Assembly: GCA_023333565.1 (NCBI GenBank)
Contig: JAJKFH010000948.1
Coordinates: forward strand, 5,096,001 to 5,160,000
DNA from: Puffinus mauretanicus
Taxonomy: Eukaryota > Chordata > Aves > Procellariiformes > Procellariidae
Reading direction: 5' to 3'
DNA: 64,000 nt
Part shown: piece after piece, positions 1-13,119 of the stretch
How positions within the stretch are numbered: the stretch's first letter is position 1
Layout: every line of letters starts with the position of its first letter
Translations under genes and position numbers: made by a program
The notes under the pieces: model-generated
The model's database searches: none
What the model was told of the DNA's origin: nothing
What the model saw: only the letters and a program-made list of their open reading frames with translations

Positions 1-2384
1 AAGGAAGACAGAGATAAAAAGAAAGCACTCTTCATCACTTGCTCAATTCTGTGTAGTAAAAGGAACAGAAATTATCACGTAAAACCCTACATGCTAGCAA
101 TAAAATCAACGTAAGTATATTGATCTGGCTAAATCTCTACGAACATGTCACAGCTCTCTCCAGGTATTTTGGTGCTTTCCACCCCTGTTATTCCTACCAC
201 TCTCAGCTTCTCACATTCTGTCCTATACGCATCGGGTTTTACAGTTGTGCTGAAATCACGTTCTCTTCTGCTTTTTTAATTCTACCTGTAAACTGAAAAA
301 TTTGCAATATTTTTCCAGTCAGGTATCAGCTTTCATTTGTGAACAGTTTTTCTTGGATTCAAATTATCTTTTTAATCCTGTCTCCTGTATTATTTAGAAT
401 CAGTTTTAGATAGGTAACTGAAAGGAGAAACTTGCCAGTCTCTACAAAGATAACAAGAAGTAGAGAAATATTTTAAAGATTTGTTGACCTCTGGAAAATT
501 CTACAGGTAAGGTTTTAAAAATAAAATTAAAAAAAAAAGTTTTATCTCTATTTTAAGATAAAAGTTTTATCTCCATAGTTTTGTCTCGCAACAGCAACCA
601 TTCTGCTGCACATGACTTGTTTAGAGGATGTATCCGTGGCCAAAACTTAATCTCTTGCTAGTCATATACATCAAGCTGACTGTTCTGACAAGATTTTGGT
701 CTGGAATGGATTCTAGAAATTTTTTCATGTGCACACAAGATGAACTGAGACTTTGCTGGGCAACAGAAATCCAGTTAAGCCATTCATGTAGACACAGTCA
801 CAATCTTCAATCTTTATGTACAGAGAAGCAATACTAATTCCTTCATTTTAAAATTTGCCTTGTGTAACTGTGCAAATCTACCAATCTCTCAACTTAATTT
901 CTCACATGAAAAGTTTTCCTATATATAATATTTTTCCTATACCTTGATGAGATGAAGTAACACAAAGCTTTCCATTGAATAAGATCATGAACCGTCTTTG
1001 GTTGCTTTCCAGGGTGGTAAATTTGACTTTAGTATCCAATTTGGCTATCTTGCACTTTATCATTGGCCATATATCAGTTCTTTATTTTTCTTTCTTTATT
1101 AATACTGTTTCCTATTAATAATAGTGATGATTTACATTCATCTAGTCCTTTCTCTTATGCAGTCCTAATGTACTTTACAAACTATACATTAGAATCACTT
1201 TATCGTGCACTGAATTTTATCCACATCTCAGCTGAAACATAACTATCTAGTAACATTCTGCAACACCTTCACAGCAGTTTAAAACAGAAGAGATCAACAC
1301 ATTAAGGTGAAAATGCAAGAATAAGTTTCCAAATATATACAATCGAAGTAACTAAATTAAGAATCATGGCCAGTACACTACCTTTACTCTCACAGAGAGC
1401 ACCAAGGAAAATTTATTAATCAATAACAGGCAGAAGCTTTCAATTTATTTGACATTTTACTTTTATGGCTTACCATTTATTAAACAAATCATTGTTTAAG
1501 AGCAAACATTTACTACTCATTCATAACATATCATACTTATTTCCTGCTTTAAGGTTAGAAAATTATTATGGCATTAAGATACTGCTTTGTGGTAACTTTG
1601 AAAAGACTGACTCATTCTGGCAACAACGGTACAGCACTGGTTCCAGAACAAACCCAGCTTTCAACATTCAGTGTTGGAGTGGCAGACGCAGCTTGTTTCC
1701 ATGAGCTCCTCCGTAACTCTAAGATCAGAATGAGTGGATTTTTTTTTAATACTAAATGAATACCTATACCCCTGGGTCATACAGTGCCTACCTGTGTACC
1801 TGTATAAAGCTACATCATCTTCACTGACAGCACCCAACTGTATATATTATGGAAATTCAGAGTTGCTTACTAGCTTGCTTACTTCTAACTGGTGAAGAAT
1901 CCCAATTGGTTGTAATACCAACATACTATTAATAAAAATCAATGAAGTTCATCACCAGAAAAAGGAGCTATAACAATTTACTCTTCTATCTTAAAAAACA
2001 CACAAGTTTTTACATAAAATAATCCTAAAATATTGGAGTATTTCTTAAAATTACTCAGTATGTCAAATTCAAAAAAAGAGAAAAAATCTTACTTCAAAAA
2101 CCATCATCCAGAAAAATTATAATCAACACAATTTTTTTCTACTTTCTACTTTGTGCAATACTATGGCTTAATAGCACCTATCCATTGACTGCTCTAAATT
2201 TATCTTTTATTTCTGTACTATCTACATGTATAGCTAGACTAGAAATGGTTCAATGAACAGAGTGTGCACTATATGGCAAAGGCTCTTCTAAGTCATTATT
2301 TACCTGCACAACTTTGATAGCTCAAAGCCCTTTTTCTACAGAGTGTTCTTTTTCTTTTAGCACTGATTTACCGAATGTGACTAG
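1..2384. other. AT-rich non-coding DNA, no gene seen
   Basis: No open reading frame here exceeds about 80 codons and none resembles a known protein. The composition is AT-rich and nearly without CpG, as expected for bird intergenic or intronic DNA. Apart from the small inverted arms near 540-572 and short A or T runs, I see no recognisable repeat, RNA gene or promoter. Confidence 0.7.
540..572. repeat. three-arm short inverted/direct repeat
   Basis: The octamer TTTTATCT occurs at 540-547 and again at 565-572, with its reverse complement AGATAAAA between them at 556-563. The second and third arms form a palindrome with a single central base. The segment could fold as two alternative hairpins, but it is AT-rich and next to an A-run, so it is probably low-complexity drift. 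Confidence 0.6.
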
Positions 2385-2525
2385 AGAGTCTCTTCCATTA
2401 GAGGCTTTTAGAAGTAGATTAGACAAACAGTTATCAGAAAGTTTGTTGTACAATTCATCCTGTATTGGAGCAGAGGAATGAACTCGGTGACTCTCAAGGT
2501 CCCTTCATCCTACATGCTAGGCTTT
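2385..2525 (+). mobile_element. ancient CR1-type LINE 3' fragment
   Basis: The order of landmarks matches the 3' end of old CR1/L3-like elements: a 'gaggcttttagaag' segment, then 'agattagacaaac', then 'ttggagcagagga', then 'gactctcaaggtcccttc'. In younger bird CR1s the same order reads as a T/A-rich 'gaagtatttaaaag' stretch, a 'gatgaggc' stretch, and finally the 'gaggtcttttccaacc' stretch. The copy is highly diverged and has lost the octamer tail. It predates the other + strand CR1 copies here. The identity rests on recalled consensus patterns. Confidence 0.6.
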
Positions 2526-5500
2526 TACAAAAACAAAGTCAAATGTTAGAGACTGCTTTGACAACTTTGGACATGAACCAATGCCATGTCATATCAATGG
2601 TAGCTTTTTCAATCAATTGCAAACTATATAGGATTAAGCGACACAACAGTGATTATTCTAATCCATATTTTTACAGTCTTTTATATCTTTTATCATTATA
2701 GCAAAAGTTGTCAAAGAGATGATGATAATAGTTATTGCAAATACATTTAAAAATATATTTGGATACATACATACATTACAGCGTGTCAGACAGCAATGTG
2801 TAATCTAAATTGTCAAATGTGTTTTGAAAGCTATGTTTAAAGCCCAGAGAGCTGCTCAGTGATTTGTTGAAGGGCAGACATCTGGATCATTATAGTATCT
2901 GTATGTACAAAAAATAGACAGTTGATTTCACAGCCATTTTTGACCTCTCTGAATAATTTCAATCTGACTATGCAAAAACTCTTCCCCAAGCAGACAACAG
3001 CGTTGTACCCATGTCAATTATTGCAGGCAGTCAATGTATGGCTGCTGAATAAGTGATTCAGTCCTTAAAGAATTGGTATTTAGATCTGGCATCTGTTTTT
3101 CTTGGCTTCTTTCTCTGCTGACTCTGCCAGCTTCTTAATCTACCTCCCTTTCTTTCTCTTACATGCATAGACATTTATCCTTTGCATCTCAATTTTCTGC
3201 AGCAAGCAACACGTTGACCTGTCTGCTTTTCTGTGATCACATTTTTTCAGATGCAGGGTGCAACTCATTCTATAATTCCAACAAGGATGTTTCAAGTTTC
3301 AGCATATTGTTTGATTTTGGTTCCCCCCGCCATTGCTGCATACACAAAGGACTGTAAGACAAGATACAGAAAGATCTGAATTCACTGTAAAAGGTAGAAT
3401 ACTTGGTGTAACAATAGGAATTTTTCCTCCCAAGTGCATATTCCTTAAACATATGGTTTAAAAAGTGTTAGGACACCATAAAAGACATTCAGAATCTACA
3501 GCTTCAAAACTAGAAAGGGTGCAGAGGCATCAAAAGTCTTGTTGATGGTAAGTTTCTAATAGGGTTTTCACAGGCATTTCATCACTTCCTTCTCTTTAAT
3601 TTAAAGAAAGTAAGGGCCATTTCATCTATATGTATCCTGAGAGCCTAAACAGCTATCAAACTTAGACCCACCAGCTGCCTAAACATCTACAGACAATGCC
3701 AAATCTATCCACGGTACAAAACAATATGAGGTAACACAACTCAATACAGTGTAATACTGCTTAAAACTGCCCAGAATCTGGCAATCTCCTCTGTAACTTA
3801 CCCAGCTTCAGGCATAGTAGTTCAAAATGTAAGCACATTGATAGTGGCCAAGGTCAGAGACAAAATACAGGACTAAAAGGCCCTCAGCTCTCACCCTGAA
3901 GGGCATTTCTAATGTTAATCCAGAACTCTGATTAGGTAGCCTGACAAAAAAAAACCCACTCAACCAGTTAAGGTCACTGAATTGAATAGTTTCCAGCTAC
4001 CCTGTGGAACAACTCTGATCATATGGCAGCTGTATTCGCTGTTCACTTTAGTATCACCAAGCAAAATATTTGTATGCAATGTAAACAGAAAGAGAAGACA
4101 GTTCAAAATTAAGTCCTTGGAAATGGAAAACAGAAGAACAATTGGTAATGATGACCATTATGACCAACATTTTCTACACAGATGTACATGCAGGTGGCTC
4201 GCAGACATGAATAGATGAGCTGAAGCCATGTTTTCGGGAGGGATTTTGGAGAGGGTTGAGGGACTGCTTCCCATAATAATGAGAGGATGGAACAGAATTT
4301 CTAGAAGTACCTGTTTTGCAAGGATCTTGTGTAATTATTATTCCAATGCTATTAAGCTCTTGTTGTCACCACCAGTGGCAATAAAAAGGCGCTCTGAGAA
4401 AAATAAAATCTTAAGAGACAAAGGGAGGTGACTCTAATGAACTATTTTATTGATAATTACCTGGCATCGATTCAAGAAAGGTCACAAAACTCTTGAAAAC
4501 ATGCGTAAGTTTCTGTGGAACTTTTCAATAATGTCAGGGCAAAAATTAAAGGAAGTCTTGACCTTTCTGACTCTTTTAGAGACTCAGAAAACTATTATCT
4601 CTTCATTTTAGTGTATGTCTGCCTCTTGGACTCTTATCCATGGAAAAAAAGCCAACTAATTCGTAATCACCAACGGTATAAAGAGTATATTTTCTTATTT
4701 TTACCTGTAGTATTGATACAATTTCACCTAGTCAGTCACTTACTTACTCTATGACTTTCACAAGTCCCTTCCAATTTGTAGCATATAACTGAATCCTGAA
4801 GTACAAGGCCTGTTGAACCAACCACATCATCTTCAATTGGGCTGCTCAATTAAACACCACTACTTTTCCATGTGCAAATAAAGGAGGTTTTTTTCATTGT
4901 TTCAACACTTTCTAACCCTGGGCTTCTTTCTCTTATTTAAAGAAGTTGATCTTCATTACCTTACAAACTTAATGACATTTGAAATGCCACGCCATTCACT
5001 TTCAGCTCTGAAAGTAAAATAGCAGTGTTGACTTTGGGAATTCCATCAAAATCCAATAATCCAACTCTTACATTCCTTGTTTGCTCTGCTACTCAGCACA
5101 TGAATGAAGAGAACCTCTGCAGATGTCTACTTTACATAACCACATGTAGTAAAGGTATGCTTTCCCCTCTTGTCCTTCCCCAGGTAAAATGAACTTGTAC
5201 ACTTAACCCAGCAACATTTCTCTGTGTGTGACCGGTACCCCCTGCTCGTGACCCCTGGTAAAATTCTGCCAAGGATGCCCAAAAGAACCTGTCTGTCCCC
5301 GTAGTATCGGGTGACACTGTGTATCTGTCTGTTGCACCTCACCTTTGAACACTGTGGACCATAGATGCCAACATTTCTTAGAACATTTTGTAATCGTTAG
5401 GACATGCTTTTAGAGAAAAGTGGAACAACAGAAGAGGTTGGTAAGAGAGGAGAATTAAGCAGGCACATAGGTCATTTGGCTCGACAGATTTAAGAGTTTT

Positions 5501-6302
5501 CTTCCATCTGCCAAGATGGCAGTTAAATAAAATAAAGTTAATCCCTGACAGCGTATCTCAGCAAAATTTTCTAGAGCTTTTACGTTCTCTTTAATAAAAA
5601 CATTTTTAAGAAACATGTCATTATTTCTTACTCTCCAAATGAGTTCTTCACTAACCTTTACTGACTATGAGCAATCCTAGTAACACTTCAAATGCTATCA
5701 GAATATTTATTTTATTTTCCAGCACTACCTTTTCCTATTTTTGCTCCTGGATATCACATTACAGGAAATGAAACAGGCAAAAATAATATGCAGAGAATTC
5801 TCTTTGAGAGGCTAAATCATATTCAGAAGACTGTTCTCAAGAGAAATAGCTTTGAATTCAGGGGTTATTCTCTTCAAATCCTTCTTTTCTGTCTTAGGTA
5901 TATTCCCACCACTCCTGCAATTCCATAAACTATGGACTGAAATTACATTAGCCTTTCATAGACAGTATACTGATGAGAAAAAGAGAAGGATCAACATTCT
6001 CTTGCTGTTTCCATGTTGTGATTTCTTTGTTATGATCTCTGTAACTCCATCACCAGTGTTATTTATTAAATAATAAGATTAATTAATGATAAGACCAGGC
6101 TGTTTCACCTTGGCTAACATTCATAGACCAATACGGTTCTTCTGATGTTTATGGAAGTTACATACTAAATATATAATTATATTTAAAGAACTCAAGTTTA
6201 CACAAACAGACAAAATTTGTTCTGCCAATTCTCCATTTTTAATTGAAATGAGTTAAACAGTGCTCATTTAAAGCAAAGTCAATTTCTTATAACTTGTCAG
6301 CA
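2526..6302. other. non-coding DNA, no gene seen
   Basis: All reading frames here are short and unlike known proteins. A slightly GC-richer patch at about 5150-5345 holds several CpGs (for example GACCGGTACC near 5230 and CCCCGTAGTATCGGG near 5298). It is unlike its AT-rich surroundings and may be a degraded repeat I cannot name. The remainder looks like ordinary unique DNA. Confidence 0.6.
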
Positions 6303-6409
6303 ACTTAGGGACATGGTGTAGTGGGTATGGTGGTGTTGGGTTGATGATTGGACTCGATGATCTTAGAGGTCTTTTCCAACCTTAATGATTCTATGATTCT
6401 ATGATTCTA
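6303..6409 (+). mobile_element. CR1 LINE, short 3'-end fragment
   Basis: About 107 bp match the extreme 3' end of bird CR1: GGGACATGGTGTAGTGGG, then a 'tggtgttgggttgatg' stretch, then GATGATCTTAGAGGTCTTTT, ending in about three ATTCTATG octamers. The copy is severely 5'-truncated, which is normal for target-primed reverse transcription of CR1. It retains no coding sequence. Its 3' end closely resembles the copies ending at 17319 and 55428, so it belongs to the same or a sister subfamily. Confidence 0.93.
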
Positions 6410-9400
6410 CATGTGACAGCAATGGGTGGAATTATTTTTACCTGTAAAAATATATTACTTCTTACCCTATAATATGTCTGTATTTTACTTTTTTTTTTCT
6501 TCTGTGGTTTGCCAAACTGATGTTATAGTCTGTGAGTCCCTAGTCCTCAGCTATAAGCAGGAATAACTCTGAATCCAGTTGAAAAATAGGAAATTACAAC
6601 CTCAGGATCTTATTCTCTCTTAATGATTTAGAGTTTAGAGTGAAACTGTCACCTTCAAGACCCAGATTGATTTCAAGCTCTGATTTGCTTCTATTATCTG
6701 TGTCTTTTTATGCAGTTGCAAAATTGCAACACCTAGGTGCACAGTTGACAACATCACTGTAAGCAAAGTCTTTCCTAATTTGATTTTATAATATGGATTT
6801 TGCAGACACTCCAGATTTTTATAATATTGACTACATATGTTGGCATTAGCTCAGCCAGTTTATGAGCCTACCTGTGACTGTGCATTATGAAGCAGTGACC
6901 ATGGCGAAGTTCTGCTGAATTGCAGGCATTTAAAATCTTCCACATTTTCTATCAGATTCTTCTTTTTAACGATGAAATATGCATCTTCCCTGTCATGGTA
7001 CAAAAACAGCTATTTGATTTTTTATGTTACTGAAGTTATATCATTCATCTTACGCTACACATCCTAACTCTTAAGTGTACTCTATATCTTGTGTGTGCTG
7101 CCACCAGATCTATAACATATTCTCTAATCATCCCTTCCTTCATCTGATTTTTTTCTCTCATTTGCATAATGCTCAAAGATAAAACTCTTTTGCTTCCTTG
7201 GATTTGCATTTTTTAAGTTTAACTTGATTAGTTAAATTGGTATTTTTCTACTAAATTTGAACGATTACAATCAAGCACAGCAAGAATGATATTCATTTTT
7301 TCCCTGGTGTTCTTGAAGTTCAACAAGTCCTACTGCAGCAATTAGCTGGTATGCTCCTCTTTCTGTCTTTCGATAATTAGCTAGCATTTCAGGATTTTTA
7401 CCCAACAAACAGGCTCTTAAGACAAAAGGTCCACTGTGTATTCACAAAAGCTTCCTGCCTCTCTCCTTCTGAAACTGTGAAGATCTCTTCTGTGCTGTTT
7501 TATGAAAAAGGAAGTACCATGAACCATAAGTAAAATACAATATTTTTTTATTTGAAGCAACAGCCTACAGATATTATAGTAGTAGGATGCCACCAGTTCT
7601 TTTACTGCCTTCTACTTTCTGTGGAAAGGGAGTCCAACTGGGCTATAAAAATCAGTGTGGTATTTCCTGAACAGAAGCATAAAGAGAAAAGCAGGAGATT
7701 TGCTTAGCTGTTAGTTGAACTCTAGAATTTATGATTTTAACTAGTAATAGTTAGTTCAGGATCTATAGATACATTTAATTTAAAAGAGTATGCATTCTAT
7801 TACAATAGAAGAAGCACAATACTCAACTGATGATTGCTATACTTTGCTATGGTGAGCATCTTCTACAGAAGTGCTTAACCAGATCATACTTCCATAAGAA
7901 TGGTACCTTCCATAAGCTATGGCACTTGTCTGTGTTATTTTGGAGGAGGGCTTGGAAGAGGAAAATGGGCTACCATCTGAGGACCTACAACTACAGAGAA
8001 CCTGGGAGTAAGACATAGCTAAAGAAATTCAACCTAGTTTCATGTATTGACTCTCTCACATGAGTCTCTGGGGAAGATTTTCATTTCTTATGAGTAACGG
8101 ATGGTGGGAAAAAAAAAACCAAAACAAACTCTTGAAGGAGATAATTTGGTTATTTGATATTAGCATGGAATTTACATATGGAAATCAAGTTCTAGAAAAT
8201 ATTCAAACTTTGCAAGTGGAAAAAGACATCAAATTGCATTCAATCAGTTAAAATTCTGAACTATTTTATAATTTTCACACACCTATTCTACCCATTCTAG
8301 CAGAACAGTGAAAACTGAAGGGCTGAAAATTGAAGTTTTGTTGGACAACCAAGGTATGGTGAATTTCAGCATTAAAAGCCAACTAAAGATAGCACAAGAG
8401 GTACTTATTAATGAAGACTGAATGGCATTTCTGTGATAATTTAGTCTAATTTTAATTTAGAAAACTTCCTTAAGTCAATTCTTGTTTAAACTATGGCATA
8501 TCTTTTTAACAAAAAAAAAGGAAGATATGACCTTGATAACAAAATAGCTAGTGACCATAGCTTCTGTTAAATTGCCCTAGTGTTTAAAGAAGCCATGATC
8601 CACAGTCTAAAATGTCATGCATCTTATTTCCAGGATACCTATGTCAAATTTTATTTTTCTAGGCATTGTGTCTCCTTGCACGTCGTCTCAGATTTGAGGA
8701 TCTGACTGGGAAGAAGAAATTGAGGAAGCCTCTAAGATCCAAGACACTAAGAATTAATAAATACATAAAATAAAACATCTCCCAATTATATTAGCAAAAT
8801 TATCTATTCAAAGTAGAAAACAGATACCATCTCATCACTTTGACAGAACTGCTAAGTGATAGCTTCATTCTGTATCAGTTAAAATGTGAACAGCTTTATA
8901 TGAAGCTTCACTTAAAAGCATACTTCACAGTTGGATTTAAAAGTGTGAAAGACATAAATTACTGGCACAATCCATATGAAAAAAAATTCGCAAAGTTCAG
9001 GTCACGCACTGTCCAATATATGCTCCAGCTGTCCAGACGTTTACAAGAAGATAGCTGGTCTTTTTAGTACAGTTTCAACTCCATATCATAAATCCATTCT
9101 TTTACTGTTGACATCACGTGCAAAATCAAGGGCAGTCACTCTTGAGGAGTGATTATATGAACCCAAGGCTGAGCAGATATATCTTAAAAAAACAAGATAC
9201 TTGAGTGGATATCAAAGAATTTATTCCAGTATTTGAGCAGTGAAAATTAGTCCGGTAACCAGTATGTCACACTGCTATCGCTCAAGAGTCATATCTGACT
9301 ATAATATGTCCAGTACAGTCACAGTGAATATCCAAGATGTATCCAGCTTTATGCAAAACAGAGGATATAGAACAATCCCATAGTTCACTTTTCCTCTTCC

Positions 9401-10381
9401 CCGAGTTCTTCCTGATCTCAAGCATTTAAAGGCATGTAAATAACTACAGCCAAAGAAAAAGTTTAGACACAGAAGAACAAAGTATTTTCATAACTTTTTT
9501 TTTTACATGCTTTGCATGTAATTTATATATTTGCTTAAAACTGCTCTTCTGCTAATCAGTTGCACCCATATTCAACATTTCCTCTTTCTTTGCTGCAGGA
9601 GATTTGACTATGAATAACAGCTCTGCCACATTCTATTCAATGTGGCAACACCCTTAATTCTAGAGACAAGAAGTTCTGGCGCTCTCCTGATGATCTATTC
9701 ATAGAAGATTCCCTGTACTTTTACATTTTTATTTTGAAGTAGAATTAACCCTTTGCATTGGCATACGAATTCTCAAGAACAGGATCTCCCCCTCAATAGT
9801 TAGGTTCCCCAAACTCTGATTCTTGTTCTGGTAATTCTTTTCTTTTGGAAGGATTTGTAATATTTTATAGAAGACATCCCCAATCTGAATGGAACTACTG
9901 GTATCTCACAGGTTTTGCAGGCACCACCATCTTACCCACAGTCCACTAAATGCATTCTTGGTCATTGTCAGCTGTTACTGGTAAGTAGCTGAGTATCTAC
10001 TTCTTAGGTCCCATTCTTCCCTTGTGTTCATCAACATATCTACCTGGTCCACTTAATTCTGTAGAACAGAAGGAATAATTTATTTTGTGGTTGACAATTT
10101 TGCCTGGTTTTTGCCATTACCTGCAATGGGGTAAGTTGCAATGCAACTGCAATGACTCAGGACCTTTCATGATGTTTTGCTTTCCCATTTAGAAGTTCCA
10201 TAAAAACCAATAGTCATTACATATGTGCAAGTCAGAAAGATCCCACAAGTTTATGCTAGTTCTGTAATTCCAGAAGCCGGTGTTCAAATGGGTATAAGTA
10301 GTAACTGCTTCACTTATTACATCAACCCAAATTTTAATTAATACACTGCATTTGTCTTGAGAGTTCAACATACTTTCACAA
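6410..10381. other. AT-rich non-coding DNA, no gene seen
   Basis: Unique-looking AT-rich sequence with short A or T runs (for example near 8511-8519). No open reading frame exceeds about 75 codons and none has recognisable motifs. A 9-bp-stem hairpin lies at 9624-9647. I see no other structure. Confidence 0.65.
9624..9647. repeat. short perfect inverted repeat (hairpin)
   Basis: TGCCACATT at 9624-9632 is followed by a six-base loop and its exact reverse complement AATGTGGCA at 9639-9647. It is not followed by a T-run that would suggest termination. One nine-base perfect palindrome of this kind is not surprising in 64 kb. Confidence 0.7.
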
Positions 10382-10514
10382 GGTAGAAAGAGCTAAAATA
10401 TTCCCTAAAGCTTCTCTGACTGTCTAATGATCATCCCACAACTAGTCTGGTAGAAAGATCTAAAATTTCTCTAAAGCTTCTCTGACTGCCTAATGATTGT
10501 CCCACAACTAGTCT
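10382..10514. repeat. tandem duplication, 2 copies of about 67 bp
   Basis: Copy 1 (10382-10448) and copy 2 (10449-10514) both start with GGTAGAAAGA and end with CCCACAACTAGTCT. They differ by about five substitutions and one single-base deletion, roughly 91% identity by eye. The copies abut directly. This is a local tandem duplication of unique sequence, not a known repeat family, and it has since diverged. Confidence 0.93.
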
Positions 10515-10585
10515 ATCTAATGGTTCCATGGTTTGACTAACATATATGATCTGGCAGTAAAAACAAGTTTGCAGGTTTTCAAGGT

Positions 10586-10625
10586 CATTGTGTGATTATG
10601 GTAAAATCACTTCAGCTTTTAGGGC
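10586..10625 (+). mobile_element. MIR/CORE-SINE-like core remnant
   Basis: The segment TGTGTGATTATGG then TAAAATCACTTCAG resembles the MIR core (tgtgaccttgggcaagtcactt), and also resembles the segment at 38205-38233 in the same window. Such cores are ancient in amniotes and strongly decayed in birds. The match is short and the flanks are not clearly SINE, so the call is tentative. Confidence 0.4.
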
Positions 10626-10708
10626 TGTGAGGGGAAGATATGATGTCTTGCATTTCACCCACAAAAAAAAGTTTCATACTGCAGAGCACAGAAAACCTAT
10701 GTTATCTC

Positions 10709-10721
10709 CCTGTAGATGGCA
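10709..10721 (+). promoter_or_regulatory. CTCF-like core motif
   Basis: CCTGTAGATGGCA matches the CTCF core CCASYAGRKGGCR at 12 of 13 positions; only the third base differs. The flanks are AT-rich. The match is by eye to a recalled consensus, and sites this good occur by chance in tens of kilobases. Confidence 0.35.
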
Positions 10722-12019
10722 GATCCTCATATGTCAATTACCACAATCTGTGTACAGATTATAATATGTATCAATGTATGTATAGGAAGGAAACAACACA
10801 GATGAGACCATATGTAAATTATGAGAGTGAACTCACAGACATCAGTCAACAAGCAATTATAGCCTGTCAATATACTCTTACCGATATTGAGACAGAGCAC
10901 AATTCTCACAACAGTTTCTCCAAAGTCAGCAGAACCAGTTGTGGAGCAAAACAGCATAAAACACAAACATGGGGATCTAATAAGTTACAGAAAAAATTTA
11001 AGGGTTTTGGCTCAGAAATGAAGGTTTTAGAGTATTATGCAATTCTTATTAAAATATGCTACCTCATCCCAAGTACCCTGAATCAAAAAAAAAAACAAAA
11101 CTTCCATGTGTGGTTTCAGTGGCATTGTTCAAACCTTCACTTAGAATAAGTCAGAAGATAAGTATCATACTATCTAGGTCAGCAAACACAACTGCTTATT
11201 GTCAACATACCTTTTCCCTTTTAAGTAGTTTTTGTCATCTGAACGTGTGTTATATTGCTCCCACTAAGCAGATTATATACTGCCACAGAATGCCAAGAAA
11301 TGGAAGGTCATTGGGCAAGTTCCCCAATGTGCAACATATGCTGCGGTCATGAAAGCTTGAGCCTCTGTCACCTACTATGAATGCAAGCTGTTCCCACCTA
11401 ATGTGAAATAATTTGCTGTTGCATATACAATAAATATTAAAACCATCACCACAGTGTGAAATTAAGTGTCCGCCTGTTTTCTGAGAGATATTTGTATATT
11501 TGCTAACAGAACAGCCATTAGCAAAGAATCCATCTGTAGTCAGATTTTACTGAGAAATGCTAGGAACATTTAAGCTTAAAAAATAAATTAAATTAAAGTT
11601 TAAGAAATATGTTTTGTTGAAGGTGCTATTCAGCCATTTCTACAAAAATTTGACTTCATTTATATAAATCAATGGGAGTTTTGTCATTTTCTCTAAAAGA
11701 AGTAAAATCACACCCTACTTTAACCACCTCTTAGTTATTAGGGAATTCAAAACTGCTTTTTTCCTCATACATAAAGTCTTCAGTAATCTATAAAATACTC
11801 TTTTCCTGTATACTGTAGCCTTTTGACATGAATATTTGTGTTTCAGAAGCAGTAATTTCACCAGCTTGGATTTAATTACACACTTCCTTCTAGTGCTTCT
11901 AGTTTGCTCTTGACAGTACTAGCTCTTATGAAAGTATCTCTGCAGTGATCCTAACTGGGAAACCATTGTACATCAATGAGTTAAGTGATCTATATAATTG
12001 TTCAAATGACCAAAAAGGA

Positions 12020-12295
12020 GGATGTTCAACCATGGACAAGACCTGCACAACGTGCCATGCGAAAATCCATCTGGGGTCCGTCCAATGCTGCACGAAAGAG
12101 GGGTTCCCAGCACCTGGAGGGATATATGATTTACCCGCTATCTATATTCCTCTTTATACTCTGTCTTATTAAAACAGCTATTTTATTAAACCATTTGTTG
12201 TCAGGCCTTTCTTATTGAGATTCAAAAAGAACGCTGTGCCATCTCCCTCTCTCTCTCACACACCCCTCTCCTCGTCCCAGTGCGGAACAGTTTCT
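12020..12295. other. CpG-dense, GC-richer block, possible degraded LTR
   Basis: At least eight CpGs occur in about 270 bp, against a background with almost none (for example ACGTGCCATGCGAAA, CCGTCC, CACGAAAG, ACCCGC, AACGCT, CTCGTCC, TGCGGAA). It is followed by TATTAAA-type motifs (about 12168 and 12185) and then a C/T-rich stretch, an arrangement like the R/U5 part of a retroviral LTR. I recognise no family, see no TG...CA ends and find no target-site duplication. An unmethylated regulatory element is an alternative. Confidence 0.3.
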
Positions 12296-12420
12296 CAAGG
12301 CTAGTCTTGACTCATCTATCTTTTATATTTTGTTCTTCTTCAAACAGAAACGGATTTGTGGAACATTATGAGGCTGATTAGCCCTTTTTCCCAAGAAAAC
12401 AGTCAAAAATCCTATAGTTG

Positions 12421-12482
12421 CAGAACTTGAGTTCTGAGGTCATTTAATCTCAAATATTGGCTCAAATATTGAGCCAATATTT
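12421..12482. repeat. pair of adjacent perfect hairpins
   Basis: CAGAACT-TG-AGTTCTG forms a 7-bp stem at 12421-12436. Only 15 bases later AAATATTGGCTCAA-ATA-TTGAGCCAATATTT forms a perfect 14-bp stem with a 3-base loop at 12452-12482. Two perfect stems this close together are unusual. No TA or other target duplication is obvious, so it could be a tiny DNA-transposon remnant, a cruciform-prone site or coincidence. Confidence 0.85.
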
Positions 12483-13119
12483 TGAACTTGGGGGTCTCTC
12501 CCCACTTTGGGAAAAATAAAGTATATTACTACATTATCGCTGAGTGGGTGGTACAGATTAGAACCTAATCTGGTTCACTGAGAGTCTACAAAGACAACCT
12601 GAATGAAAAAAAATCAGTTCAGGCAGAAGAAGTCTTGGCCACCTAGAAGGTGACACTCTTCCAATAGTCAATGGGCAGCTGAGTAATAGACAAGGTGATA
12701 TTATGGAATCCAGTTTCAAAAACAAACTATTCACTGGGTGTTTTGTTCCTGAAAGGCTTACTTTGAGCAGAGGAAAGATGGCTTAAGTGTCCAGCTTCTG
12801 ATCTCACCTGAATTTACCCAGTGTAAACTCCAGAAATGACTACTTTTTAGCAATGGGAATACCATTGTAAAATGTACACCTGACGAAGTTCAGGAAGATT
12901 GGAGAATTAAGATTGCTGTGTAAAATCTAACAGCAGAATCCGTTAGGTTAACGTAGAACTCCATTAAGAGGATTTCTTCGTTAACAAAAAAACATTTCAA
13001 AAGAATTATTATTTGGGGAGCTTCAAAATCAATCATGCTGATAGATGGTTTCATTTGTCTGAGAAAGGGCTGTTTCAGTACTGTGAGAGGGAATAAGGAA
13101 TAACAGCGAAGTCAGCTGT

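Noticed and set aside
10640..11149. 169-codon open frame, longest outside transposons
   Set aside because: No domain, signal or conserved motif; composition like translated non-coding AT-rich DNA; an overlapping frame exists on the other strand (10727-10966). About what chance allows in 64 kb.
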